From AWTP1-18 sp036518635 (GTDB lineage Bacteria; Pseudomonadota; Gammaproteobacteria; Burkholderiales; Rhodocyclaceae), in assembly GCA_036518635.1 (NCBI GenBank), contig DATDMT010000275.1:1-46954 (forward strand): a stretch of 46,954 nt of DNA. Reading direction: 5' to 3'. This document shows, piece after piece, positions 7,671-15,904 of this stretch (the stretch's first letter is position 1; every line of letters starts with the position of its first letter). The notes beneath the pieces were generated by a model. The model ran no database searches and was not told the origin of the DNA. It saw only the letters and a program-made list of their open reading frames with translations. A program made the position numbers and the translations under genes.

Positions 7671-7705
7671 AAAAGGCCGGGGAGCTGCACAATTTCTCCC
7701 CGGCC
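7671..7705 (-). terminator. Rho-independent terminator after the chemoreceptor gene
   Basis: On the minus strand a ten-base-pair perfect stem (GGCCGGGGAG pairing with CTCCCCGGCC; arms 7705-7696 and 7684-7675) with an 11-base loop is followed by TTTT. It begins 15 bases past the end of the methyl-accepting protein gene and insulates cobP. Confidence 0.8.
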
Positions 7706-7719
7706 CCGCCCTCCCTACC

Positions 7720-9858
7720 CTAAGAGGCAGAGACCTGGAACTGGCCCACCAACTGGTCCAGCTTGACTGCTCCGGCGCCGGTCTTCTCGGCGCTGCGGGC
7801 GGCTTCGTCGAGGGCCAGGCGGACCCGGTCGGCGGCGCCGGTAATGTTTTCCACTCGGCTGTTGAGGGCATGGGCGCCCTGGGCGATTTGGCCGATGGTG
7901 GTGAACATGCGTTCGGTGATGGCCTGCATCTCGCCCTTGTCCGAGGCGCTCTCGGTGGCCAGTTGCAGGCCTTCCTCCATCTGCGACATGCCGGTCTCCA
8001 TCCGTGCCACGGCTTCCTCCGCCTGGGTCTGGACGTTGTCGATCATTTCGCGGATTTCCTTGGTGGCGCCGGAGGTGCGCTCGGCCAGCTTGCGCACCTC
8101 GTCGGCCACCACGGCGAAGCCGCGCCCGGTCTCGCCGGCGCGGGCGGCCTCGATGGCGGCATTCAGCGCCAGCAGATTGGTCTGGCTGGCGATCTCGTTG
8201 ATCACGGTGACGATGCGGCCGATCTCGGTGGCGCTGCTCTCCAGGGTGCGGATGGTCTGCGCCGAGGCGGCTACCGAAGTGCGGATGTCGCCGGTGCGCG
8301 ACTGCACCAGCTCGAACTGGCGTTGCGCCTGCTCGCTTACCTGATGCATCGCCGCGCGCATGTCCTCGGCGCTGCGGCTGGCGGCGTCGATCTCCTCGAT
8401 CTGGCCACGGATCGAATCCATCACGTCCTGCATCGACAGCAGCATCTGGTGCGCGGCGTCGCCGCTGTGGCGGTTCTTGTCGAGCATCGAGAGGTTGGTC
8501 TGGCGGATTTCCTTCGAGGTCACCACCACCCGCCGCACGATCTGCTCCAGGTTGTCGATGAAGCTATTGACCACGTTGGTCATGAAGGAGGTTTCGTCCA
8601 CCCGGTCCTTGCGCGGCAGGCGCTGGGTCAGGTTGCCGCCGCCCTCGGCGATGCCGCGCAGCAGGCGGGTGGTGTCGCGCAAGCGGCTGCGCATCGGCCG
8701 GGCGCTGGCGTAGTAGAAGATGCCGGCACCGATCAGCAGCGACAGCAGGGAGAGGCCGGCGCCCAACGTCTGCTGCAGCGACAGGGAGTAGTCGAGCACG
8801 GTGGCCACCGCCCAGCAACTGATGCTGGTGCCGAGGTAGAGGCGCAGCAACTGGTAGCTGATGCTGCGGTAGCGGTACACCTCCTCCAGGTCGCCCTCGC
8901 ACATCATGCCCCAGGTGTCGCGGCTGTGCGGCATGCGGAAGGTGACGCCCTTGCCGATCACCGGGATGTGGCGATAGTCGGAATAGCCTGGATAGGTGAC
9001 GAACAGGTTCTCGCCCTTGCGGATGGTCTCGCGCACGCCGGGATGTAGCTGGTTGGTGGCCGGGTCGTTGAAGCGCAGTTCCAGCTCGGTGTGCTTCTGC
9101 ACCCGCACCGTGCCGTAGTCGGTACGCACGCCGTCGCGCAGGTTGTCGCCAAGAGTGAAGGCGTTGTCCTCGAAGCGCGAGCGCGACAGGGCGGTGCCGG
9201 GGGCGATGGCCGGATCGAATTCGGAACGCACCATGAACAGGTAGTTGTCGCCCGACTCGTGGAAGATGTGGCCGGCTTCGCGCTGGATCAGATCGCCGAT
9301 CACATCGTTGGGCACGCGGCCGCAGAGGATGGCGATGGTGGTGCCCTGCCGCAGCAGCGGCCGATAGAACATCAGGGTCACCTCGTCGTGGAATTTCGAG
9401 GTGGATGGGCCGATCTGCTCGGTGGCCGGATCGCAGTAGGGACCGTGCAGGAAGTTGCCCTTGAGGCCCGCCGCCAGCGCCGCCGGCGCGGTATTGCTGC
9501 TGCCGACGCGGGCGCGGACGGTGGAGGCCACCACACGGCCGCTCGGATCGAGGACGAACAGTTCGGAGAAATCCTCCGCCAGTTTCATCGCATCGTTGAG
9601 GGATGTGACGTCCACCTGCGGGTAGCTGGCCTCCAGTTCCCTGGCTAGATGATCGAGGTTGCCCCACTGCTGCTCGGCCCAGGCCTGGAGCAGGCGCACG
9701 CGGGTGCTGGCGATGCCTTCGAAGGTGGATTCGATTGCGGGATAGCGGTCCTTGTTGAGGTAGCAGGACCAACCCAGGGTGAGCTTGCCGAGCTTGCCAA
9801 ACCAGGGCAGCCAGCCGCGCTCCTGTCCACTCAAGGACATTTGATTACTTTTCAGCAT
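7720..9858 (-). CDS. Methyl-accepting chemotaxis protein with central transmembrane pair
   Basis: A 712-residue chemoreceptor. The C-terminal signalling domain (about 450-700) carries the diagnostic hairpin tip EIASQTNLLALNAAIEAARA followed by GRGFAVVADEVRKLAERT. A HAMP-like linker (about 385-440) precedes it. Two hydrophobic spans lie close together in the middle (about 338-358 and 364-386). The roughly 335-residue N-terminal sensory region (with FVLDPSGRVVAST and DTWGMMCEGD blocks, Cache/PAS-like) has no preceding membrane segment or signal peptide, unlike classical receptors whose sensor sits between two spans, so it is predicted to be cytoplasmic. There is no CheR/CheB-binding pentapeptide at the C-terminus. 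The ATG at 9858 follows a GAGAGAG stretch. The ligand is unknown. Confidence 0.95.
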   Translation of the reverse strand: MLKSNQMSLSGQERGWLPWFGKLGKLTLGWSCYLNKDRYPAIESTFEGIASTRVRLLQAWAEQQWGNLDHLARELEASYPQVDVTSLNDAMKLAEDFSELFVLDPSGRVVASTVRARVGSSNTAPAALAAGLKGNFLHGPYCDPATEQIGPSTSKFHDEVTLMFYRPLLRQGTTIAILCGRVPNDVIGDLIQREAGHIFHESGDNYLFMVRSEFDPAIAPGTALSRSRFEDNAFTLGDNLRDGVRTDYGTVRVQKHTELELRFNDPATNQLHPGVRETIRKGENLFVTYPGYSDYRHIPVIGKGVTFRMPHSRDTWGMMCEGDLEEVYRYRSISYQLLRLYLGTSISCWAVATVLDYSLSLQQTLGAGLSLLSLLIGAGIFYYASARPMRSRLRDTTRLLRGIAEGGGNLTQRLPRKDRVDETSFMTNVVNSFIDNLEQIVRRVVVTSKEIRQTNLSMLDKNRHSGDAAHQMLLSMQDVMDSIRGQIEEIDAASRSAEDMRAAMHQVSEQAQRQFELVQSRTGDIRTSVAASAQTIRTLESSATEIGRIVTVINEIASQTNLLALNAAIEAARAGETGRGFAVVADEVRKLAERTSGATKEIREMIDNVQTQAEEAVARMETGMSQMEEGLQLATESASDKGEMQAITERMFTTIGQIAQGAHALNSRVENITGAADRVRLALDEAARSAEKTGAGAVKLDQLVGQFQVSAS

Positions 9859-9913
9859 GACACTCTCTCGTCGTTGAAAGATGTTTCTTGCCCTCGCCGT
9901 TGAGGGCAGGTTC

Positions 9914-10184
9914 TAAGAGCCTATTTCAGTAGGGATCGCGTGCCGCGCAGTGGGATGGCGGGATGCAGTGCAAGGCGCCTGGCGCGCGGTGCAGTCATCT
10001 GCACAAGCTACGGGCAACGCCGCAATGCGCCCGCCATCCCACTGCCCTCCGGGTTGAGGCCAGGGGCGGCGTCTGCGGCGTTGCAGCCCTTGCCCGTAGA
10101 TGACTACGGGCAGCGGACTGCGCCTTGCATCCATCCGCCCCTGGCCTCAACGCGGCGCACGAGCCCTACTGAAATAGGCTCTTA
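9914..10184. mobile_element. 271-bp nested palindromic (MITE-like) element
   Basis: The ends are a perfect 21-bp inverted repeat (9914-9934 and 10164-10184, starting TAAGAGCCTATTTCAGTAGG), extended imperfectly for another 13 bases. Inside are two large hairpins: arms 9947-9962/10030-10045 (16 bp perfect) and 10053-10069/10135-10151 (17 bp perfect). The second hairpin is a diverged inverted copy of the first: both hold CAAGGCGC, a GTCATCT or its mirror, and GCAACGCCGCA-like words. It has no coding capacity and lies in the leader side of the chemoreceptor gene. It looks like a non-autonomous mobile or REP-type element; no transposase in the window matches it. Confidence 0.72.
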
Positions 10185-10206
10185 GCAACGACAGTGCCAT
10201 GTGTGC

Positions 10207-10231
10207 GCTAGCCGCGCCAATCGCGGCTAGC
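10207..10231. other. Perfect 10-bp stem-loop between palindromic element and helicase gene
   Basis: GCTAGCCGCG (10207-10216) pairs perfectly with CGCGGCTAGC (10222-10231) around a five-base loop. No T-run follows on either strand, so it is not a standard terminator; an operator or structured leader is possible. The rest of 10185-10375 holds a second weak GC-rich inverted repeat (GGGGC/GCCCC around 10285-10315) followed by GTTTTAG, and no credible gene. Confidence 0.4.
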
Positions 10232-10375
10232 ATCAAAGAACCAGGCAATAGGCCTGTAAAACGAAAGGATTGATTCGCACCAAGGCGGGGCCGCCGCTCG
10301 CCGCTGGTGCCCCGTTTTAGCGCCGGTACCCGGCTAAACCCTAGATCTGGTGCGGGTTTGCGCCGGGTGGCGAAA

Positions 10376-13300
10376 TTATTTCGGCGGCGGCAGCGGCGCC
10401 AGCAGGGCGCGGATGTCGGCTTCGGAGAACTTCACCGTGCCGACGCCGTCGTCGGACAGGATGCTCTTGGCCAGTTCGGCCTTTTGCTCCTGCATGGCGA
10501 CGATTTTTTCCTCGATGCTGCCGGCGACGATCAACTTGTACACGAACACCGGCTTGGTCTGGCCGAGGCGGTGGGCGCGGTCGCTGGCCTGGTTTTCCAC
10601 CGCCGGGTTCCACCAGGGGTCGTAATGGATCACGGTGTCGGCGGTGGTCAGGTTGAGGCCGATGCCGCCGGCCTTCAGGCTGATCAGGAAGATCGGCACC
10701 GCGCCGTCCTGGAAGCGCTTGATCTGCGCCTCGCGGTCCTTGGTCTGGCCGGTCAGCAGCGCGTAGCCGAGGCCGGCCTGCTGCAGCTCGGCCTCGATCA
10801 GCGCCAGCATCGAAGTGAACTGGGAGAACACCAGCACCTTGCGGCCCTCGTCCACCAGCTCCGGCAGCATGCCCATTAACTGGTCGAGCTTGGCCCGCTG
10901 CTTGACCTTGTGCGCCGCCTCGGAATTCACCAGGCGCGGATCGCAGCAGACCTGGCGCAGCTTGAGCAGGGCGTCGAGGATGACGATCTGGCTGGCGGCG
11001 AAGCCGCGGGCGGCGATCTCCTGGCGCACCCGCAGGTCCATCGCGCTGCGCACGGTTTCATACAGGTCGCGCTGGCTGCCTTCGAGTTCGACGCTGCGCG
11101 GGATGATGGTCTTCGGCGGCAGCTCCTTGGCCACGTCTTCCTTGCGCCGGCGCAGGATGAAGGGGCGGATGCGCTGCACCAGCAGTTCGGCGCGCATGCG
11201 GTTGCCATGTTTCTCGATCGGCGTGCGCCAGGTCTTGGCGAAGCTCTTGGCATCGCCGAGGAAGCCCGGCAACAGGAAGTCGAACTGCGACCAGAGCTCG
11301 CCCAGGTGGTTTTCCAGCGGCGTGCCGGTCAGGCACAGGCGATGCCGCGCGTCGATCTGGCGCACCACGGCGGCGCCCTTGCTGGCGGCGTTCTTCACCG
11401 TCTGCGCCTCGTCGAGAATCAGCAGGTGGTACTGGTGCTTGGCCAGGTCCTCGGCGTCGCGCCAGAGCAGCGGATAGGTAGTCAGCACCAGGTCGTGCCG
11501 CGGAATCTCGGCGAAGCGCTCCTTGCGTGCCTTGCCCTGCAGCGACAGCACCGAGAGGCCGGGGGCGTAGCGCGCCGCCTCGGCTTCCCAGTTGAAGATC
11601 AGCGAGGTTGGCAGCACCACCAGGGCCGGCCGGTCGAGGCGCCCGGCCTCTTTTTCCAGCAGCAGGTGGGCCAGGGTCTGGGCGGTCTTGCCGAGGCCCA
11701 TGTCGTCGGCGAGGATGCCCGCCAGGCCGTGCTCGCGCAGGTACTGCAGCCAGGCCAGGCCCTCGCGCTGGTAGCCGCGCAGTTCCAGGTTGAAGCCGGC
11801 CGGCGGCGCCACCGGCTGGACGCCGCCGAGGCCGCCGATCTGCTCGGCCATGCGCTGCACCGCCACCATGCCGTCCACCCGCCAGCCGCCGTGGCCGAGG
11901 TCCATCAGGCGCGGCGCATCGAGTCGGGAAATCCGCAGGGGGCCGCTACTCGGTAGCCGGTCGAAGAGGTCGAGCAGGGTGCGCGCCAGCGGCTTGATGC
12001 GCGCCGCCTTGACGCGGATGCGGCGGCCTTCCTCGCTGATCAGGTCCACCGTTTCGCTGTCGTCGATGTGCGCCAGCGCCAGCCCGTCGAGCCAGCGCTG
12101 GTCGTGGCGGAACAGCTCGGCCAGCAGCGGCGCCAGGGGTTGGCGGCGGCCGCCGACGACGATGCCCATGTCGAGATCAAACCAGTCCTTGTCGGCCTCG
12201 CTGATCTCGGCCTCCCATTCCTCGACCTCGACGAAGTGGTGGCGGAAGCTGTCCGGCATGTCCACGCGCCAGCCCTCGGCGCGCAGTTGCGGCAGGTGCT
12301 CGGCCATGAAGTCGCTCCAGGCGTCCTCGTGCGCCAGCACCCAGTAGCGCGACAGGTCGCTGGGCGTGTCGAGCTGGATGGCGAAGCGCGGGATGGTGCT
12401 GAAGCCGATCTGCTGCAGGCGTTCCAGCCAGCGCGCCTCGGCATCGGCGCGGCGCTTGATCTGCACCGTCTCGCCGTTGGCCAGGGTCACCACCTCGCGC
12501 GAGTCGTGCCAGCCGAATAGGGTCTCGCCGTAGCGGAAGCCGATCTGCGCCACGTCCAGTTCCGTGTCCTTTTGCCGTTCCGGATAGGCGCGCAACTGCT
12601 CGATGTCCACGCCTTCCAGGGTGCCGAGGATCAACTCCGGCTGCGGCGCCAGCTCGAGCATGCGCGCCGCCTGCAGCGTCGGCAGCGGCAGGTCGGGGGC
12701 GGCGTCGGCCAGCAGTTCGGTGGCCAGCAGCGCCTCGATCTCGCTCATCGGCGGCGCGGCGAGGATGCGGGCGATGGCTGCCGCGGGGGCGTTGAACTCG
12801 AGGCGGCCGACCTCGCAGCGCTCGCCGTCCACATACCAGGGCGGTTCCAGCGGCAGCGCCCAGGCGATGCTCGGTTCGGCCAGGGCGAGGGCGCAGAAGC
12901 GGCCGTGTTCGTCCTGCTGCCAGTGAACCCGCGCTGGCCGCGCCGCCCCCAGGCTCAGCGGTTGGCGTTGGATGCCGCCGCAATAGAGGCGGCCGCTGTC
13001 GAGCAGGCGCGCCAGGATTTCGCCGCCGTGGCGGCCGGCCAGGGGCAGGTCGGCGCGTTCCGCCTCGCCGCGCTTGCGCTGCGCCAGCAACAGGCGGATG
13101 ACGGCCAGGTCGTCGTCGCCGATGAAGGTGAAGGGGCGCGCCAGGGCCTGCTCGAAGTTGTGCCAGGGGATGGTCTTGCCCTGCGGCCGGCCCTGCTCGT
13201 CGGCGCGGCCCTTGCCGCAGCCGATGCGGAATTCGCGCAGCTCGGCGACGTAGTTGATCACCCAGAACAGCCGGTAGTGCATCTTGGTCCGCAGCGGCGT

Positions 13301-13660
13301 CGCCACCGGGCCGGCGGAGAGCAGGCGCAGCGCGTCGAGCCAGCCGGTCGCCGCCGGCGTGGCCTGCTCGCTGGCGCTGCGGCCGGCGATGGTCTTCAGC
13401 AGCGCGGCGGCGACGTGCTGGCAATAGCCGCCGACCGGGCAACTGCAGGAAATCTGCGCCGGGAAATTGTGGCCGTTGGCCGCCAGCTTGATCTGCACCC
13501 GATAGGGCTTGGCCGCGGTGCCCTGCACCTTGGCGTCGATTTGATCGGTGCCCACTTCGAGGCCGCTGACGGCGTCGAGATAGGACTGGGCTTTGTCTAC
13601 TTCCCGTTGCGAGAGCCAGTTGGCGACGTCACTGGCGGTGAAACTGTCTGAGGGATTCAT
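10376..13660 (-). CDS. SNF2-family DEAD/DEAH-box helicase with SWIM zinc finger
   Basis: A 1094-residue ATP-dependent DNA translocase of the bacterial SNF2/HepA-like class. The N-terminus carries a SWIM zinc finger (CSCPVGGYCQH, about 73-83), followed by a long middle region of unknown role (about 150-610). The motor has LADDMGLGKTAQT (Walker A, about 645), LLILDEAQTVKNAASKGA (motif II, about 748), CLTGTPLENHLGELWS (motif III), then a helicase C lobe with KVLVFSQFTSML, SLKAGGIGLNLTTAD and SDRAHRLGQ (motif VI). It is a single gene, divergent from the B12 riboswitch of cobT. Likely acts on protein-DNA complexes; its specific role is unknown. The ATG at 13660 lacks a strong ribosome site. Confidence 0.95.
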   Translation of the reverse strand: MNPSDSFTASDVANWLSQREVDKAQSYLDAVSGLEVGTDQIDAKVQGTAAKPYRVQIKLAANGHNFPAQISCSCPVGGYCQHVAAALLKTIAGRSASEQATPAATGWLDALRLLSAGPVATPLRTKMHYRLFWVINYVAELREFRIGCGKGRADEQGRPQGKTIPWHNFEQALARPFTFIGDDDLAVIRLLLAQRKRGEAERADLPLAGRHGGEILARLLDSGRLYCGGIQRQPLSLGAARPARVHWQQDEHGRFCALALAEPSIAWALPLEPPWYVDGERCEVGRLEFNAPAAAIARILAAPPMSEIEALLATELLADAAPDLPLPTLQAARMLELAPQPELILGTLEGVDIEQLRAYPERQKDTELDVAQIGFRYGETLFGWHDSREVVTLANGETVQIKRRADAEARWLERLQQIGFSTIPRFAIQLDTPSDLSRYWVLAHEDAWSDFMAEHLPQLRAEGWRVDMPDSFRHHFVEVEEWEAEISEADKDWFDLDMGIVVGGRRQPLAPLLAELFRHDQRWLDGLALAHIDDSETVDLISEEGRRIRVKAARIKPLARTLLDLFDRLPSSGPLRISRLDAPRLMDLGHGGWRVDGMVAVQRMAEQIGGLGGVQPVAPPAGFNLELRGYQREGLAWLQYLREHGLAGILADDMGLGKTAQTLAHLLLEKEAGRLDRPALVVLPTSLIFNWEAEAARYAPGLSVLSLQGKARKERFAEIPRHDLVLTTYPLLWRDAEDLAKHQYHLLILDEAQTVKNAASKGAAVVRQIDARHRLCLTGTPLENHLGELWSQFDFLLPGFLGDAKSFAKTWRTPIEKHGNRMRAELLVQRIRPFILRRRKEDVAKELPPKTIIPRSVELEGSQRDLYETVRSAMDLRVRQEIAARGFAASQIVILDALLKLRQVCCDPRLVNSEAAHKVKQRAKLDQLMGMLPELVDEGRKVLVFSQFTSMLALIEAELQQAGLGYALLTGQTKDREAQIKRFQDGAVPIFLISLKAGGIGLNLTTADTVIHYDPWWNPAVENQASDRAHRLGQTKPVFVYKLIVAGSIEEKIVAMQEQKAELAKSILSDDGVGTVKFSEADIRALLAPLPPPK

Positions 13661-13674
13661 CCACGGGATTTTAA

Positions 13675-13703
13675 TTGCTTAGGCGCCTTTACATCCTCAT
13701 AAT
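13675..13703 (+). promoter_or_regulatory. Promoter for the cobT riboswitch transcript
   Basis: TTGCTT (13675-13680) and CATAAT (13698-13703) are spaced by 17 bases and sit about ten bases before the cobalamin riboswitch, the expected geometry for a sigma-70 promoter. It is embedded in the short intergenic gap next to the helicase start. Confidence 0.55.
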
Positions 13704-13713
13704 CCGCCTCCGC

Positions 13714-13872
13714 GATTGGTGAGGGAGTTGCGTCCCTCGGGGAACACGGTGACGGGGCGACCCGAATTCCGTGGCGGGCCCGCCGCTGTAACCGGGGACG
13801 AACGCCGCAATAGGCCACTAAGCGAAGCTTGGGAAGGCGCGGTGGGAGGACGATCCGGGAGCCAGAAGACCG
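13714..13872 (+). promoter_or_regulatory. Cobalamin riboswitch upstream of cobT
   Basis: Conserved blocks appear in order: GGGGAACACGGTGACG (13739-13754), CCCGAATTCCGTGGCGGG with CCCGCCGCTGTAACCGGGG, GGCCACTAAGCG, GGGAAGGCGCGGTGGGAGG, and the closing AGCCAGAAGACC box (13860-13871). This is a class I B12 riboswitch of the variant kind common before cob genes. It controls cobT and probably the following dual-REC regulator, cobS and cobC. About 80 bases separate its end from the cobT start. Confidence 0.93.
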
Positions 13873-13955
13873 ACCGATCGATGTCTCGAACCTTAGTCCG
13901 GGTTCCCCTCGCGCTGGACACGCGGCGGCGGCCCGTGCGCATGGAGATGAATCGG

Positions 13956-14999
13956 ATGCATTCCTACGGCGTTGCCCCCGTGGACCGGGGGCTGGCAGCG
14001 GCCCTGCAACACAAGATCGACCAGAAGACCAAGCCCCTCGGCGCCCTCGGCCGGCTGGAAAGCCTGGCCCTGCAGCTTGGCCTGATCCAGCAAAGCCTGA
14101 CCCCGCAATTGACTAGGCCCCACGTGCTGGTCTGCGCCGGCGACCACGGCGCGGCCAAGGCCGGCGTCTCGGCCTATCCGCAGGACGTGACCTGGCAGAT
14201 GGTGGAGAACTTCCTCGCCGGCGGCGCAGCGATCAACGTGCTGGCGCGCCAGGCCGGCATGGGCCTGGTGGTGGCCGATGCCGGCGTCGCCCACGACTTC
14301 GGCCCGCGGCCGCAGTTGGTGGATGCCAAGGTGGCCCCCGGTACCGCCAACTACCTGGAAGGCGCGGCGATGACAGCCGAGCAGTGCAGCGCGGCGATGG
14401 CCCACGGCGCCCGCGCCGTCGGCGAGCTGGCGGCCCAGGGCTGCAATGTGCTGGGCTTCGGCGAGATGGGCATCGGCAACACGGCAGCCGCCTCGCTGCT
14501 GACCCACTGCCTGACCGGCCTGCCCCTGGTCGACGTGGTCGGCCGCGGCACCGGCCTCGACGACGCCGGCCTGGCGCGCAAGCGCGACCTGCTGCAACAG
14601 GCGCTGAACTCCTGGCAGGAACTCAGCAGCGATCCGCTGGCGGTGCTGGCCCGTTTCGGCGGCTTTGAGATTGCGATGCTCTGCGGCGCGATGCTGGAGG
14701 CCGCGCGCCGCCGCATGGTGCTGCTGATCGACGGCTTCATCGTCACCAGCGCGCTGCTGGTGGCGGCCAAGCTGGCGCCGGCGATCCGCGACTACTGCGT
14801 GTTCGCCCACTGCTCCCACGAGGCCGGCCACATCCGCCAGCTAGATCATCTCGAAGTGGCGCCGCTGCTGGACCTGAGCCTGCGTCTGGGCGAAGGCACC
14901 GGTGCCGCCCTGGCCTATCCGCTGCTGACGGCGGCCTGCGCCTTCCTCGCCGAGATGGCCAGCTTCGAGTCCGCCGGGGTCAGCGAAAAAGTCGCCTAA
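13956..14999 (+). CDS. cobT: Nicotinate-nucleotide--dimethylbenzimidazole phosphoribosyltransferase CobT
   Basis: A 347-residue enzyme that makes alpha-ribazole phosphate from 5,6-dimethylbenzimidazole and nicotinate mononucleotide, activating the lower ligand of B12. Family marks are KTKPLGALGRLE, VCAGDHGAAKAGVSAYP, the FLAGGAAINVLARQ block, GFGEMGIGNTAAA, VGRGTGLDDAGL and LIDGFIVTSALL; the catalytic Glu near the end is in the LRLGEGTGAALA segment. The length matches the family. Of three in-frame ATGs (13941, 13947, 13956) the last has GGAG nine bases before it. First gene after the riboswitch. Confidence 0.97.
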   Translation: MHSYGVAPVDRGLAAALQHKIDQKTKPLGALGRLESLALQLGLIQQSLTPQLTRPHVLVCAGDHGAAKAGVSAYPQDVTWQMVENFLAGGAAINVLARQAGMGLVVADAGVAHDFGPRPQLVDAKVAPGTANYLEGAAMTAEQCSAAMAHGARAVGELAAQGCNVLGFGEMGIGNTAAASLLTHCLTGLPLVDVVGRGTGLDDAGLARKRDLLQQALNSWQELSSDPLAVLARFGGFEIAMLCGAMLEAARRRMVLLIDGFIVTSALLVAAKLAPAIRDYCVFAHCSHEAGHIRQLDHLEVAPLLDLSLRLGEGTGAALAYPLLTAACAFLAEMASFESAGVSEKVA

Positions 15000-15094
15000 G
15001 CGCTTGAGAACGCTGGCTTCTGACCGCAGCGCAGCACCGCGAGTGGACGCACCCGGCATAGAATCCCGCTTGCCCATTCGCGACGAGGACAGAC

Positions 15095-15895
15095 ATGGCG
15101 ATTGATTTCGGCGCTTTGAGCGCGCTGTTGGTGGAGCCTTCGGGCGTGCAAAGCCGGATCATTGCCCAGGCCTGCAAGGAGTTGGGCGTCACCACCCTGC
15201 GCTGCGCCCAGGACATTGCCGGGGCGCTGGCGCAGATGGCCGAGGCGCGGCCCGACGTGGTGATCAGCGCGCTGTATCTGGCCGACGGCGCGGGTACCAA
15301 CCTGATCGCGGCGATGCGCGCCAATCCGGACCTGGAGAGGGTTGCCTTCATCCTGGTGTCGAGCGAGACGCGGCCCCAGGCCCTCGACCCGGTGCGCCAG
15401 GCGGGGGTCTGCGCCATCGTGCCGAAGCCCTTCAGCAGCGACCAGTTGCGCCGCGCCCTGAGCAATACCGTGGATTTCCTTTCCGAGGATTCCGCTCAGC
15501 AGGAGTTCGATGCCGAAGCCCTGCGCGTGCTGCTGGTGGACGACAGCCCGAGCGCGCGGCGCTTCACCCGCCGCGTGCTGGAGAACCTCGGCGTGCAGGA
15601 TTTCATCGAGGCCGACGACGGCAAACAGGCGGTGACCATCCTCGCCGAGACCATGGTCGATCTGGTAGTCACCGACTACAACATGCCGGAGATGGACGGC
15701 AAGGCGCTGGTGGACCACATCCGCCAGCGCAGTTGGCAGGCCTCGGTGCCGATCCTGATGGTCACCAGCGAATCGGATTTCGGCCGCCTCGCCGCGGTGG
15801 AGGAGGCCGGCGTCTCCGGCATCTGCGACAAACCCTTCGACGCCGCCACCGTGCGCCGCCTGCTAGGCCGGATGCTGGGCGGCGAACGGGAATGA
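15095..15895 (+). CDS. Dual receiver-domain response regulator
   Basis: A 266-residue protein made of two CheY-like receiver domains and nothing else. The second (about 144-262) is canonical: acidic pair D149/D150 in LLVDDSPSARRF, phospho-acceptor D194 in VTDYNMPEMDG, T224 and K246 (DKPF). The first (about 8-126) has lost the acidic pair (LLVEPSG) and the acceptor position (VVISALYL), keeping only the KPF lysine, so it is probably a non-phosphorylated pseudo-receiver. No output domain is present. It sits between cobT and cobS, ten bases upstream of cobS, so it is probably in the B12 transcript. The partner kinase is not in the window; the only chemosensory gene nearby is the receptor at 7720-9858. 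Confidence 0.93.
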   Translation: MAIDFGALSALLVEPSGVQSRIIAQACKELGVTTLRCAQDIAGALAQMAEARPDVVISALYLADGAGTNLIAAMRANPDLERVAFILVSSETRPQALDPVRQAGVCAIVPKPFSSDQLRRALSNTVDFLSEDSAQQEFDAEALRVLLVDDSPSARRFTRRVLENLGVQDFIEADDGKQAVTILAETMVDLVVTDYNMPEMDGKALVDHIRQRSWQASVPILMVTSESDFGRLAAVEEAGVSGICDKPFDAATVRRLLGRMLGGERE

Positions 15896-15904
15896 TGGAG
15901 TGCA

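Noticed and set aside
9940..10185. Small open frames within the palindromic element
   Set aside because: They are by-products of GC-rich hairpin sequence, without ribosome sites.
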